NCBI RefSeq assembly: GCF_900102545.1
Contig: NZ_FNBN01000002.1
Location: 1,028,264-1,092,263 of the forward strand
Origin: Chitinophaga filiformis
GTDB lineage: Bacteria > Bacteroidota > Bacteroidia > Chitinophagales > Chitinophagaceae
DNA length: 64,000 nucleotides
Direction: 5' to 3'
Under the pieces are notes generated by a model. The model saw only the letters and a list, made by a program, of their open reading frames with translations, ran no database searches and was not told where the DNA came from. Made by a program: the position numbers and the translations under genes. Shown here in pieces: positions 52,232 to 61,835 of the stretch (positions are counted from its first letter, which is position 1; every line of letters starts with the position of its first letter).

Positions 52232-53824
52232 TTAGTAATCCCCGTTCTGTGTCAGGTTAGGATTAGCCACCAGTGCACTGGTAGGCAACGGGTATATGGT
52301 GCGGTAATCTGCTACGGCAGCACCTGCTGCTACACCGCCCTTGAAAGGCCATACATAAGTACTTCCGGTAAACAGGCCATAACGGATCAGGTCTGTTCTG
52401 CGATGTCCTTCCCAGTACAGCTCACGACCTCTTTCTTCCAGGAGGAATTTCAGGTTGAGTTCACCAGCAGTGATATTGCCGGAAGTGTTACCATAGGCTC
52501 TTTCACGCAGTGCATTGATATAGCCGAGTGCAGTTGTGCTGCTACCACCGCTACCGCCACGCAATACAGCCTCCGCATAGGTCAGGTACATTTCGGCCAG
52601 ACGTAATAATGGGAAGTCGGTATCTACGAAAGTAGAGTTGGATCCATCCGCACCTTTGGATGTTTTATTCGACCACTTGGTAATAGCATAACCATCAGTG
52701 AATGAGCCCAGATCTGCAATAGCTTTATTCTGGCCTTCGGTATAGAACATCGCACGTTTATCAGTTGCACCGGTAATATCTGTAAACAGATTTACAAAGG
52801 CACTGGTAGTACGTAAACCACCCCAGCCACTGTTCACACCAAATGCTGCTGCATTCATACTACCTCCAATGGCGCCATGCACCAGGTAAGTGGTACCACC
52901 ATAAGTCTGTGTACGTGTACCATCGAAGTTGGCAGTGAGCAGGAATTCAGATTGTGATGTTGCATTGTTATCTGCCTTGAACATATTCGCATAACTGGAC
53001 GCCAGGGTATATCCTGAATTGATCACTTTACTGCTGTAAGTGATTGCATCTGTATAACGGTCAGTACCGGTATACACTGTAGCATTCAGGTATAACTTCG
53101 CCAGCAATGCCCATACGCATGCTTTATCTGCACGGCCATACTCATTGGTATGTGCATCCACCATCTGCTCTTCTATCTCTTTCAGCTCACGCTCCACATA
53201 AGCAAACAGGTCTGCACGGGAGATCTGGTTAGGATAATAGTATGCCACCTGGTTGCTGTCTGTTACGAATGGTACACTACCAAATAGGTCTAATGCATGA
53301 TAGTAGGTGAATGCACGCAGGAAGCGGGCTTCTGCGCGGAAGGTTCTTGCAGTCTCCTGATCTTTCTCTGTAATACCGTTGCTGCTCAGGTTAGCATCAG
53401 AAGTCTGCCTGATGAATTCATTACACTGTGCGATCTGGTAGAACAGACGGGAGAACATCGCATTGATGAAGTTATCATCCGGTGTCCAGGTCATCTTGTG
53501 AAAGTCCTGCAAGGTACCATCATTCCAGCCGATCACTGCTTCATCAGTCGGTAATTCCTGCATCTGGAAATAACCACGGATGTAGCTGGAAGTACCTTCA
53601 TCAATACCACTGATATCCGCGTTACCGGTAGGCCCTACCTGTCCGGTTACTGAGAAACCACCATACAACTTGGCAAGGATCGCCTTGTAATTTGTAAAAT
53701 CTTTATATACGCTGGCAGAAGTCGCCTCTGTGATAGGTGTACGATCCAGGTCTTTGGTACAGGAAGCCAGTCCCCATGCCATAGTTCCGGCCAGTACTAT
53801 CTGATATATGAATTTCTTGGTCAT
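52232..53824 (-). CDS. susD: SusD/RagB-family glycan-binding lipoprotein
   Basis: 530 residues. Lipobox WGLASC with Cys22. RagB/SusD hallmarks: N-terminal TPR-like helices, FRAEARFLRAFTYYHALDLFGSVPFV near 160-185, LLRLAEMYLTYAEAVLRGG near 408-426 and the terminal SFERxRELYWEGHRRTDLIRYG-like block near 465-485. It is the cap of the SusC channel and selects the glucan. Nineteen bases downstream of susC. Confidence 0.95.
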   Translation of the reverse strand: MTKKFIYQIVLAGTMAWGLASCTKDLDRTPITEATSASVYKDFTNYKAILAKLYGGFSVTGQVGPTGNADISGIDEGTSSYIRGYFQMQELPTDEAVIGWNDGTLQDFHKMTWTPDDNFINAMFSRLFYQIAQCNEFIRQTSDANLSSNGITEKDQETARTFRAEARFLRAFTYYHALDLFGSVPFVTDSNQVAYYYPNQISRADLFAYVERELKEIEEQMVDAHTNEYGRADKACVWALLAKLYLNATVYTGTDRYTDAITYSSKVINSGYTLASSYANMFKADNNATSQSEFLLTANFDGTRTQTYGGTTYLVHGAIGGSMNAAAFGVNSGWGGLRTTSAFVNLFTDITGATDKRAMFYTEGQNKAIADLGSFTDGYAITKWSNKTSKGADGSNSTFVDTDFPLLRLAEMYLTYAEAVLRGGSGGSSTTALGYINALRERAYGNTSGNITAGELNLKFLLEERGRELYWEGHRRTDLIRYGLFTGSTYVWPFKGGVAAGAAVADYRTIYPLPTSALVANPNLTQNGDY

Positions 53825-53843
53825 AACGTTTCCTGTTTGTTAA

Positions 53844-56807
53844 TTAAAAATCAAGGTTAACACCTAAAGAATACACACGTGGACGGGGATAGAACTTATC
53901 ATCTATACCGCTGAACACTTCCGGATCCTGACCGCTGTATTTAGTGATCACAAATACATTCTGTACGTTGAAGTTCAGGCGTAATCCTACCTTGTCATGC
54001 ATCAGACGACCGAAGTCATAACCCAGATTGATGTAATCCATGCGGAGGAATGAACCATTTTCCACGTAGTAATCAGACCAGTACTGAGTGGTGGCGAACT
54101 TAGTTGCCAACACACTCCTTGACAGATTCGCCAGGTAGTTACTGTTCTGGAAAGTCTTGTAAGATCCGTTATTGGAAGCCTGGTTGTTGTAGATGTAGTT
54201 ACCGAGGTTGCTGCGCAGGCTGAAACCAAGGTTCCATTTTTTGTAATTGAACTGTGAGTTGAAGCTCAGGTATACCAGCGGATTGGAAGACTTGTAACGG
54301 TATTTATCATCAGAAGTGATCGCACCATCACCATTGGTATCTTCATATACACCTTCTATCGGTTTGCCGTTTTTGTCGTACACCTGTTTGTATACATAGA
54401 AAGAATTGATCTGGTGTCCTACAGAGTTGATCTGTATCGTGTTGCCCGTACCGCCGCTGATACCGCCGGTAGCAATACCTACAGAAGTATCAGACTTTGC
54501 TTTAGACAGGGACAATATTTTGTTCTTGTTGTAAGTGATGTTGAAACCTGCATCCCAGCGGAAGTCTTTGGTTTCTACCGGTGTAGCATTGATGATGAAT
54601 TCCACACCTCTGTTTTCCAGGCTACCGATGTTGGTGTACAGGGTATTGGTCAGGTTCGTACCAGCAGGTGTAGTTACATCAGCCAGCAGGTCGGTAGTTT
54701 TTTTATAGTAGAAGTCTACACTACCGGAGATTCTGTTGTTCAGGAAACCGTAATCCAATGCTACGTTGTAAGTAGCGGTCTGTTCCCATTTAATGTTCTG
54801 GTCGTAACCAGCAGCACGTAACGTTTTATAGAAAGCATCCCCCAGTTGGTAAGAAGAGTTTGCATCACCATAAGTATAACGGGACAGCGCTGCATATTCT
54901 TTACCAACACCAATGTTCTCCTGACCGGTCACACCGTATCCCAGTCTCAGTTTCAGGTCAGACAGCACTTTGGAATTTTTCAGGAAAGCTTCATCTTTCA
55001 GTTTCCATGCAAAAGCTACAGAAGGGAAATTACCCCAGTGGTCACGGAAACGGGAAGTACCATCACGACGCATGGTGAAAGTGAGCAGGTATTTCTCATT
55101 GAAGGTATAATTCAAACGGCCGAAGAAAGATACCAGTGTATGCTGTGCTTCGCTGTAGTTACCGGCAGCAGTGGTGGTATCGCCTGCTTCATCCTTTACA
55201 GGATAGCCAGGTGTAGCGATGATGAAGTCCTGGTAGGAATAACCCGCCATTACATCCACACGGCTTTTAATTCCCTTCAGGTCTTTGGCATAGTTCAGGT
55301 AGAAGTCGAGCAGTTTGTTCTTCATCTCCTGTGAATAATGCTTGTAGGAACCGCCGGTACCATTGTAGTAAGCCAATGCAGCGTATTTAGGAATATTGGT
55401 ATTACCTTCTCCTTTCTGGTAGTCGTAACCCAGGTTCAGGTTAGCACGCAGTTCAGGCAGGAAGTGGAATTTATAGTCAAACTGGATATTACCGATACTT
55501 CTTTTTACTTCGGATTTATCGACCTTCTGTTCCAGCATCGCAAGCGGGTTCTTGGTACCCAGGTCGTAGAGCTTACTGTTGTACAGCCATTCGTAGTAAC
55601 CACCAAAGTCTTTACCACCGGTGCGTACAGGTTGGGTAGGATCGAAAGCGATAGCCGCATTGATAGCACCCTGGTCAGCGAAACGGTTGTCTGCAAGAGA
55701 TCCTTTTACGTTCATGTTTATTTTCAGATGATCATCAAATAAACTGGGCGAAAGGTTGATGCTGGCAGATTTTCTTTCCAGGTTGGAAGTTTTCAGGATA
55801 CCGTCCTGGTTCAGATAGCCTACAGAAATACGGTAAGGCAATTTCTTCCAGGAGCCGCTCAGCGCAAGGTTGTTGTCAGAGCTGAGTGCAGACTGATAGA
55901 TCTGTTTCTGCCAGTCGGTATTAGCTTTTCCCAGCAGCGCAATCTGTGCAGCCGTACCATTGGCCTTTACCACATCAGTAAACTCACTCGCAGTCAGTAC
56001 CGGTGAATAGCTGGTTACTTTAGACACTGCGTTGGTAGAGCTGAAGGAAACATGGAATTTATCTCCCAGACGACCTTTCTTCGTGGTGATGATGATCACA
56101 CCATTGGATGCACGGGAACCATAGATGGCAGTAGCAGAAGCGTCTTTCAGTACGTTGAAGGTCTCAATATCATTCGGATTGATGAGGCTCAGGCCGTTGG
56201 ACTGTCCGCTCACATTGTTATTATCCAGGGGCACACCATCTACGATGATCAGCGGATCGTTGGTAGCATTCAGTGAAGCACCACCACGTACACGGATGGT
56301 ACTACCTGCGCCGGGAGCGCCACCATTGGAGGTGATCTGCACACCAGGCACCTTACCGGTGATCAGCTGTTCAGGAGATGATAATGGTCCTTTGTTGAAA
56401 TCTTTGGTAGAAACAACAGCGATAGCGCCTGTCAGGTCGCTCTTTTTCTGTGTACCATAACCCACCACAACTATCTCGTTCAGGCCTTTGGTATCTGCCT
56501 TTAACTGGAAGGTAAGTGGCGCTGTACTGTTGCCTGCATTAACGGGTAGTTCAAAGGTTTCATAACCCATGATACGGGCTACTACGACCATATTGCCGGG
56601 AGTAACACCTGTGATGGTGAAGTTACCCTGTGCGTCGGCAGTCGCATTTTTGCTGGTGCCTTTAATGAAGACGGTGGCGCCGGGAATAGGCTGCCCTGTT
56701 TCGTCTGTCACTTTTCCGCTAATACTGCCCGATTGTGCATAGGTAAAAAAGGACATCAACACAAAGCACAGCAGAAATACAAAACTGGCAAAGCGTGTTC
56801 TTTTCAT
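53844..56807 (-). CDS. susC: SusC/RagA-family TonB-dependent transporter
   Basis: 987 residues from ATG 56807 (MKRTRFASFVFLLCFVLMSF) with a signal peptide. Then a carboxypeptidase-D-like domain (SISGKVTDETGQPIPGATVF, near 26-45), the SusC signature plug domain (LTGAIAVVSTKDF, IRVRGGASLNATNDPLIIVDG), and a beta-barrel ending GVNLDF. It imports long maltodextrins across the outer membrane by TonB energy. No FecR-interacting STN domain is present, so regulation is not through a sigma/anti-sigma pair here. Confidence 0.95.
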   Translation of the reverse strand: MKRTRFASFVFLLCFVLMSFFTYAQSGSISGKVTDETGQPIPGATVFIKGTSKNATADAQGNFTITGVTPGNMVVVARIMGYETFELPVNAGNSTAPLTFQLKADTKGLNEIVVVGYGTQKKSDLTGAIAVVSTKDFNKGPLSSPEQLITGKVPGVQITSNGGAPGAGSTIRVRGGASLNATNDPLIIVDGVPLDNNNVSGQSNGLSLINPNDIETFNVLKDASATAIYGSRASNGVIIITTKKGRLGDKFHVSFSSTNAVSKVTSYSPVLTASEFTDVVKANGTAAQIALLGKANTDWQKQIYQSALSSDNNLALSGSWKKLPYRISVGYLNQDGILKTSNLERKSASINLSPSLFDDHLKINMNVKGSLADNRFADQGAINAAIAFDPTQPVRTGGKDFGGYYEWLYNSKLYDLGTKNPLAMLEQKVDKSEVKRSIGNIQFDYKFHFLPELRANLNLGYDYQKGEGNTNIPKYAALAYYNGTGGSYKHYSQEMKNKLLDFYLNYAKDLKGIKSRVDVMAGYSYQDFIIATPGYPVKDEAGDTTTAAGNYSEAQHTLVSFFGRLNYTFNEKYLLTFTMRRDGTSRFRDHWGNFPSVAFAWKLKDEAFLKNSKVLSDLKLRLGYGVTGQENIGVGKEYAALSRYTYGDANSSYQLGDAFYKTLRAAGYDQNIKWEQTATYNVALDYGFLNNRISGSVDFYYKKTTDLLADVTTPAGTNLTNTLYTNIGSLENRGVEFIINATPVETKDFRWDAGFNITYNKNKILSLSKAKSDTSVGIATGGISGGTGNTIQINSVGHQINSFYVYKQVYDKNGKPIEGVYEDTNGDGAITSDDKYRYKSSNPLVYLSFNSQFNYKKWNLGFSLRSNLGNYIYNNQASNNGSYKTFQNSNYLANLSRSVLATKFATTQYWSDYYVENGSFLRMDYINLGYDFGRLMHDKVGLRLNFNVQNVFVITKYSGQDPEVFSGIDDKFYPRPRVYSLGVNLDF

Positions 56808-56882
56808 TGATCGATTGATTAGTTGATAAGAAATTTGTTTCACAATAGTTCGCCGCAGGACCCTTTAAGCAAAAGCTCCCCC

Positions 56883-57122
56883 CTGTCGAATCCGGCTGGA
56901 TTCAACGACTATGAATTTTTGTTGTTGCAATGAAACCGGGTACTGAAGTGTCCCTGTTTTCCGTGGCCCGGAAATTATTCCGGAAGTTCAATAGTTACTT
57001 TCCGGCGACTTGTCCCTTTTTGTGGAATGACCGGTTACCCTGCCCTCCCTGATGCCGTCGCCCGGACTGTTTAAATGCTGTAATTTTTCTCTACGTAGGA
57101 TTCATTTGCTTTTGTTTTTCAT
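56883..57122 (-). promoter_or_regulatory. long untranslated leader of susC
   Basis: About 300 bases separate the LacI-type palindrome from the susC start and hold no gene. A hairpin with 9-bp stem (GTTGAATCC with GGATTCGAC, loop AGCC, minus strand; about 56886-56907) is the clearest structure, 80 bases before the ATG. No known riboswitch was recognised. Confidence 0.45.
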
Positions 57123-57142
57123 TTCCGGGAACGTTCCCGGAA
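57123..57142. promoter_or_regulatory. LacI-type operator palindrome upstream of susC
   Basis: TTCCGGGAACGTTCCCGGAA is a perfect 20-bp palindrome with the central CG and AACGTT core of LacI-family operators. A candidate -7 box, TACTTTAG on the minus strand (57158-57165), lies just upstream in the direction of susC transcription, so a bound repressor would block the start region. Confidence 0.7.
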
Positions 57143-57345
57143 CGTGGAACACTTTTGCTAAAGTAGAGTATTTCCCGAATAATGTAACATTCCGAAATAC
57201 TTTTTTTTAAAAAAAAGTTAAAAAATGATAGTGGAAATGCCTGACATGATAAGTCAAACAAAGCTCAATTAATTGAAGTACAGCTAATTAAAAGAAAATC
57301 GACATAAAACAAGTGACGAGATACTGCTTTCACTTCCTTTCGATT

Positions 57346-58380
57346 TTACTCTTCTTCGTTTTCGGGTATTGTTTTTACACCGGTAGAGGATGTTCTGGGG
57401 ATGAGTTTCGAACTTAAAACGACATGATCATTGACCGGACTATTACCTTCCAGGGCTTTAAAGAGCAGTTGCGCGGCGTTCGTTCCCAGGTCATACGCCG
57501 GCTGGGTAATGGTGGATAATGCAGGATTCAGCAAAGAGGCTATTTCCAGGCTGGAGAAGCTGACAATCTTAATATCTTCCGGGATCCGGATACCCAGGTG
57601 ATGGCATACATAATAGCTGGAGATGGCCAGACGCTCTACAGACGCCAGTAGCCCGTCAGGGCGCCGTTCCGGTAGTACCTTCGACAGGATGGCGAAGTTC
57701 TGGTCATAGTCATTGGTGCAATCTATTACCAGCTGTGTGTCGTATTCGATCCCTGCATCTTTCAGGGCATCGCGGTAGCCCTGCATACGAACATTACCGA
57801 TAGACAGGCTTTTATTGATCACCAGGAATGCTATCTCCTTACAACCCATTTCGATGAGGTGACGGGTAGCGGCAAAACTGCTGTCGTAGTCGTCTGTAGT
57901 AACCTTAGGCACATCGATGTCGTCGTATACCCTATCGAAGAACACCAGGGGGATATGTTTGTTATCGAGCCTGTTCAGGTACTGGTGGTCATTTGCCTCC
58001 CCGGAAGCCGACATGATAATCCCATCCACACGGCCATTATAGAGCTTATCGATGAACGTTACTTCTTTCTGGTATTCATCATCCGTCACATAGATCAGCG
58101 TATGATAGCCCTTTTCCCGCGCCACACGTTCTATGCCGTGGATGGCCTGGGAGAAGAAGTTATTGGCCAGTTCGGGTACGATGATGGCAATTGTCTTGCT
58201 CTTCTTTTCCCGCAGGTTACTGGCGTGGTGGTTAGGCTGATAATTGAACTCTTTCGCCATGGAAAGGATCCTGGCCTTTGTTTCAGGATTAATGTCACTG
58301 TTGCCCCTGAAGGCCCTGGAAACTGTTGAGGTAGATAAGTTCAGTTTTTCTGCTAACCTTTTGATATCGACGCGGTCCAT
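57346..58380 (-). CDS. LacI-family transcriptional regulator of the maltodextrin locus
   Basis: 344 residues. The HTH is at 5-24 (DIKRLAEKLNLSTSTVSRAF) with hinge helix near 50-58; the sugar-binding core spans 62-335 with VPELANNFFSQAIHGIE, GIIMSASGE, FFDRVYDD and SSLEIASLLNPALSTITQP. Its position upstream of susC on the same strand, with a perfect LacI-type palindrome between, makes it the likely local repressor or activator, with maltose or a maltodextrin as effector (inference). Confidence 0.92.
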   Translation of the reverse strand: MDRVDIKRLAEKLNLSTSTVSRAFRGNSDINPETKARILSMAKEFNYQPNHHASNLREKKSKTIAIIVPELANNFFSQAIHGIERVAREKGYHTLIYVTDDEYQKEVTFIDKLYNGRVDGIIMSASGEANDHQYLNRLDNKHIPLVFFDRVYDDIDVPKVTTDDYDSSFAATRHLIEMGCKEIAFLVINKSLSIGNVRMQGYRDALKDAGIEYDTQLVIDCTNDYDQNFAILSKVLPERRPDGLLASVERLAISSYYVCHHLGIRIPEDIKIVSFSSLEIASLLNPALSTITQPAYDLGTNAAQLLFKALEGNSPVNDHVVLSSKLIPRTSSTGVKTIPENEEE

Positions 58381-58552
58381 GCTAAAGTTGTTTAGATAGG
58401 CTGAGCGGGCAAATTAGTCAAATTTTGTCGAACGCAGGTGCTGATTTCTGCATCTAAGCAACCTGATACCCGCATTTTCCCATTAAAACATCACAGATTT
58501 TCCATCTTTTCCTGACCTGTATCCCTTGTGAGTTCGGTGAAGTTTTTATATC

Positions 58553-58661
58553 TCCATATCGCTATACCGTCATCTGGATATCACTTTACCGGCATATGTA
58601 TATCGGTTCGATATAGAAATGACGGTGAAATGATATGGAAATGACGGTATAGCGATATGGA
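58553..58661. repeat. 109-base near-perfect palindrome built of 22-bp units
   Basis: The outer arms are perfect over 21 bp (58553-58573 and 58641-58661; core CATATCGCTATACCGTCAT and its complement). The inner 67 bases also fold back with about 80 percent matches, leaving a short loop near 58607-58610. The right half is made of GATATRGAAATGACGGT-type units repeated every 22 bases (from about 58610, 58632 and 58654). It lies in the 529-base gap 58381-58909. Confidence 0.75.
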
Positions 58662-58682
58662 AGTGTAAAAGACGGATGCTAT

Positions 58683-58871
58683 CTACAAGGGTTTCACCCA
58701 AAGCAAATACACATGAACATTGTATATATCAGACGGGTTCGTAAGCGCAATAGGATCTTCCGGTGATACCAGGCTGCCCTGTTTTCTAAGTATGCGACCG
58801 ATAAAGCCACTTACAGTGGTACCACCAGGGCAATAAAAATGTTCACTTTCATAAATCTTGTATTGACGGTG
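58683..58871 (-). pseudogene. possible gene remnant without a start codon
   Basis: An open frame of 62 codons with no ATG. It reads PGGTTVSGFIGRILRKQGS followed by LVSPEDPIALTNPSDIYNV and ends VHVYLLWVKPL, a protein-like composition unlike the random frames around it. It may be the 3' end of a decayed gene. No family recognised. Confidence 0.25.
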
Positions 58872-58909
58872 TTAGACTTGATAATGATGTTAGAGATGAG
58901 ACAAAAAAA

Positions 58910-59509
58910 TCAATCTGCCAGTGATGCTGTTACATTTCTGACAACATGCTGTAACACCTGTTGATTTAAATCTCCGGTGTTATGTTTATATACCAGATTG
59001 ATGGATATGAGACCATGTACGGTTGCCCACATACCAAAGTATACTGCAGACACCTGTTCCGTGGACTGCTGATCTGCCGGCATGATATGCCTGATCACTT
59101 TTACAAACAAGGTGGCAAGCGCTTCCACTTCGGGCATATTACTGTCATCGCAGCATCCCTGGGTACCTATACCAAACATCAGTTGGTACAGTTCCTTTTC
59201 TGCGAATGCATAATCCCAGTATGCCGTCCACATGCTTTCCAGCTGCTTCTCCGGCAGATCATGTTCCAGCTGTGCCCTGTGAATATTCCCGGCCAGTTGT
59301 GCAAATCCCATTCTGGCGAGGTCCATCAGGATGGCCTCCTTGTTCAGGAAATAGTCATATATCACTGGTGGCGTATGCTCAATCATTTCGGCTATTTTCC
59401 GCATGCTTACGGCCTGCCAGCCACGCGCTTTGGCGATGCTCAGTGCAGCTTCCAGAATATTGGTGCGGCTTTCTTCTTTCAGACGAAGCCTTCTTTCTTT
59501 AACTCCCAT
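58910..59509 (-). CDS. TetR-family regulator (WHG-type C-terminal domain)
   Basis: 199 residues from ATG 59509 (MGVKERRLRLKEESRTNILE); a frame to 59611 is longer but off-family. The HTH is RKIAEMIEHTPPVIYDYFLNKEAIL near 37-61. The C-terminal domain has the FGMWATVHGLISINLV block typical of TetR_C ligand domains. It has a candidate target in its own upstream region. A second TetR gene lies 200 bases upstream on the same strand. Confidence 0.87.
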   Translation of the reverse strand: MGVKERRLRLKEESRTNILEAALSIAKARGWQAVSMRKIAEMIEHTPPVIYDYFLNKEAILMDLARMGFAQLAGNIHRAQLEHDLPEKQLESMWTAYWDYAFAEKELYQLMFGIGTQGCCDDSNMPEVEALATLFVKVIRHIMPADQQSTEQVSAVYFGMWATVHGLISINLVYKHNTGDLNQQVLQHVVRNVTASLAD

Positions 59510-59670
59510 AACAATTATTATTATCGGTTTATTGCCGGCTACCCGGTAAATTTTGTTGTAAAAAGGCATGGGCATCCCTGCTGGTTCCATACGCCTAAGC
59601 GTACGGGCCATTCACATGAAGCGCATTCTCATTACTTAAAAACAGACCGTTTAGTCTCTTATGGGAAGAA

Positions 59671-59697
59671 AAAAAACAGCCATTCTTAAGGCTGTTT
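59671..59697 (-). terminator. intrinsic terminator of the second TetR gene
   Basis: Minus strand: AAACAGCC pairs with GGCTGTTT (59690-59697 and 59674-59681) and a T-run of eight follows. It lies 17 bases after the stop. Confidence 0.85.
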
Positions 59698-59714
59698 ACG
59701 TTAATAAGGCAAGT

Positions 59715-60308
59715 TTAGATAAGACTGTACGACGCCAGTTCTTTTTTCATTGCTTTCACTGCTGTCTTCATTGGTAACGGACTACCCGTTACGCGGGACA
59801 TCATTGTTGCCCCTTCTACTGTTGCAAACATTTTCACCGCCATTTCATCTGCGTTAATAGACGGGGAAAGTTCTCCTGCCTTTACGCCTTCTTTCACAAT
59901 GCCGGTCAGCATTTTGATGGTCTGGCTGACAACGGATTGCACCTTTTCCCTGATAGCCGGATTCGTATCATCTGCGTCTACGGCAAAGTTCAGGATCGGA
60001 CATCCGCCATGTATAAAAGAACTATCCAGCGGGTTTGCATTTACTTCTGCAAAAGCAGTCAGCTTTCCTATAGCTGTTTTCTGCTCCTGTATTAAACGGT
60101 TTCTGTGAGTTGTCAGTTTGTCGAGCAGGAATTCTGCGCTGGCGTAGGCTAATTCGTCTTTACTCTGAAAATGTCCATAAAGACATCCCTTTGCTACTTT
60201 CGATGCCTGCAGGATCTCGTCTATAGAAGTGCCTGCAATCCCTTTCTCGTTAAACAAGTCCGCCGCCTGTTCTATAATGAACTGCTTCGTCCTCTCCGAC
60301 TTCTTCAT
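59715..60308 (-). CDS. TetR-family regulator (AcrR/YxaF-like)
   Basis: 197 residues. HTH GTSIDEILQASKVAKGCLYGHFQSKDEL near 26-53, ending in the typical YGHF helix. The C-terminal domain contains SSFIHGGCPILNFAVDADDT near 95-114, a GCPI motif found in the YxaF/LmrA-type subgroup. No adjacent target enzyme is evident, so the regulated gene is unknown. Confidence 0.9.
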   Translation of the reverse strand: MKKSERTKQFIIEQAADLFNEKGIAGTSIDEILQASKVAKGCLYGHFQSKDELAYASAEFLLDKLTTHRNRLIQEQKTAIGKLTAFAEVNANPLDSSFIHGGCPILNFAVDADDTNPAIREKVQSVVSQTIKMLTGIVKEGVKAGELSPSINADEMAVKMFATVEGATMMSRVTGSPLPMKTAVKAMKKELASYSLI

Positions 60309-60373
60309 TTACGTTAATTTAACCGGCATAAAAATAGACTAAGTAGTCTTATCTGACAAATTTATTTTAAAAA

Positions 60374-60397
60374 GCCGTCCACCATCAGGTGGACGGC
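60374..60397 (-). terminator. intrinsic terminator of the lipoprotein gene
   Basis: Minus strand: GCCGTCCACC pairs with GGTGGACGGC over TGAT, followed by TTTTTAAAATAAA. 47 bases after the stop at 60445. Confidence 0.9.
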
Positions 60398-60444
60398 CTT
60401 CCCCTTTTTACCACATGGTTATATTATTTGTAACATGACTTATC

Positions 60445-61203
60445 TTAACGTGGAGTATGCTCAACTGACATACTTGTTTCGAGCGCTGCCTTCAGCTTGT
60501 TGTTGGAATCGAGATCAGCATCGATCTTCAACACAAGTTTACCACCGGTGAAGGAGCCTGTAAAGTCTCCGATCTGCAGTTTGGTCATTACAAGGTTCAG
60601 GTCAAGTTTCAGTTTACCATCGAAGGTTATACCATCTGTACCGATTGATACATCTTTGCCTGTGGCGGTCAGCTCAACCTTTCCGGTTACCATCACAATA
60701 ACAGGAATATCAGTTCCGCGCCAGGTGATCCTTCCGTTCATCAGGAAGGCAGGTTTAACTGTATCGCCCTGTACACGTACATACAATTTTACCTGCTGGA
60801 AGTTGCCTAAAGGCAACATAATGCTACCCAGTTCAGTGCTGTCGAGGATGTCAATAAACCTGTCACTTTTAACACTCAGGTTAATTTCATCCGGACCATT
60901 TTTAGCTTCGAATTTCAGTTCCCTGAATCTTATCTTAATACTATCCCAGGTAAAATCAAATCGAAGCGACGGAAAGGAAGCTACAGACGGATCGTTCATA
61001 ATTCTGCCGAGACGCTCTTTTCCTGCGGCATCTGCCGCTACTGATCCTGTAGGATTGACTGCCTGGATCTGATAATCAACAGTGGCTTTACCATCTTTCG
61101 CTGGTGGTGCCACAGTTTCATCGGAGCTTTGTTTAGAACATGCAGCAAACATTACAGCAACCAGGGTCATAGCTGCGCATAACTGAAAAAAAGATTTTTT
61201 CAT
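60445..61203 (-). CDS. hypothetical lipoprotein
   Basis: 252 residues. Lipobox MFAAC with Cys22. The remainder is predicted to be beta-rich, with RFDFTWDSIKIRFRELKFEA and VMVTGKVELTATGKDVSIG strands, similar to lipoproteins of the DUF4382-like type although identity is not shown. Single-gene unit with own terminator. Role unknown, probably periplasmic or outer-membrane. Confidence 0.72.
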   Translation of the reverse strand: MKKSFFQLCAAMTLVAVMFAACSKQSSDETVAPPAKDGKATVDYQIQAVNPTGSVAADAAGKERLGRIMNDPSVASFPSLRFDFTWDSIKIRFRELKFEAKNGPDEINLSVKSDRFIDILDSTELGSIMLPLGNFQQVKLYVRVQGDTVKPAFLMNGRITWRGTDIPVIVMVTGKVELTATGKDVSIGTDGITFDGKLKLDLNLVMTKLQIGDFTGSFTGGKLVLKIDADLDSNNKLKAALETSMSVEHTPR

Positions 61204-61589
61204 GAGTTAATTGGTTTAATTGTTTCCAATAAAATAGAGGTAAGAAGGTTTTACAATTCGATATGTTTGCCCCCGGAAATAACAGTAAGTGCTACTGACT
61301 CTCTTTGTGACATATGGTTTTAATACGGGTCTTAGCTGGTATTTCAGGTTGGTATCAATCATACAATTTTCGTACCGCAACAACTCATAACAGCATTATT
61401 ATTAATGCGATAGAAGAGAACTACTCATTTATGGAGCGAGCTATTTATACAGCCAATCTGTTGCGCTGTCACTTTTTACAGACACAGTGTGGAAATATGT
61501 CGTTACTTATCACAGTAATAATTTTCCTATCAATGGAAGGGGTTGCCAGTAAGGTCTGATTATTGTGGCAAATCCCGAAAAGGATAACT
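61204..61589. other. gene-free stretch
   Basis: 386 bases between the divergent lipoprotein and small protein. A plus-strand open frame (61314-61559) has no domain or start context. No inverted repeat or promoter was convincing. Confidence 0.5.
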
Positions 61590-61835
61590 ATGAAGAAATT
61601 ATCATTCAACTTATTGGTTGACGGAGTTCCATACATGGTGAAAGCGGAACCTTTTTCATTTAATGATGAACAACGTTATAATGTAAGTTTTAATGGCAGC
61701 GAGACATACATCTTTGCCTGGGACGAAGACACATTGCGATATGCGCCTATCGGGGACGTAGCAACAGACCTTTCTATGGCGCTGGAACAAGAGATTGCCA
61801 GCAGGTTATATGAGGTCACGCCCAGCAGGGAATAA
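61590..61835 (+). CDS. small hypothetical protein
   Basis: 81 residues from ATG 61590 (MKKLSFNLLVDGVPYMVKAE), nine bases after an AAGGA-like sequence. The YNVSFNGSETYIFAWDEDTLRYAPIG region is beta-like, followed by a helix (LSMALEQEIASRLYE). Weak resemblance to the product at 42028-42303. Soluble; function unknown. Single gene. Confidence 0.62.
   Translation: MKKLSFNLLVDGVPYMVKAEPFSFNDEQRYNVSFNGSETYIFAWDEDTLRYAPIGDVATDLSMALEQEIASRLYEVTPSRE

Noticed and set aside
61314..61559. 81-codon plus-strand open frame
   Set aside because: No domain, weak start context; the next frame (61590) is better supported.
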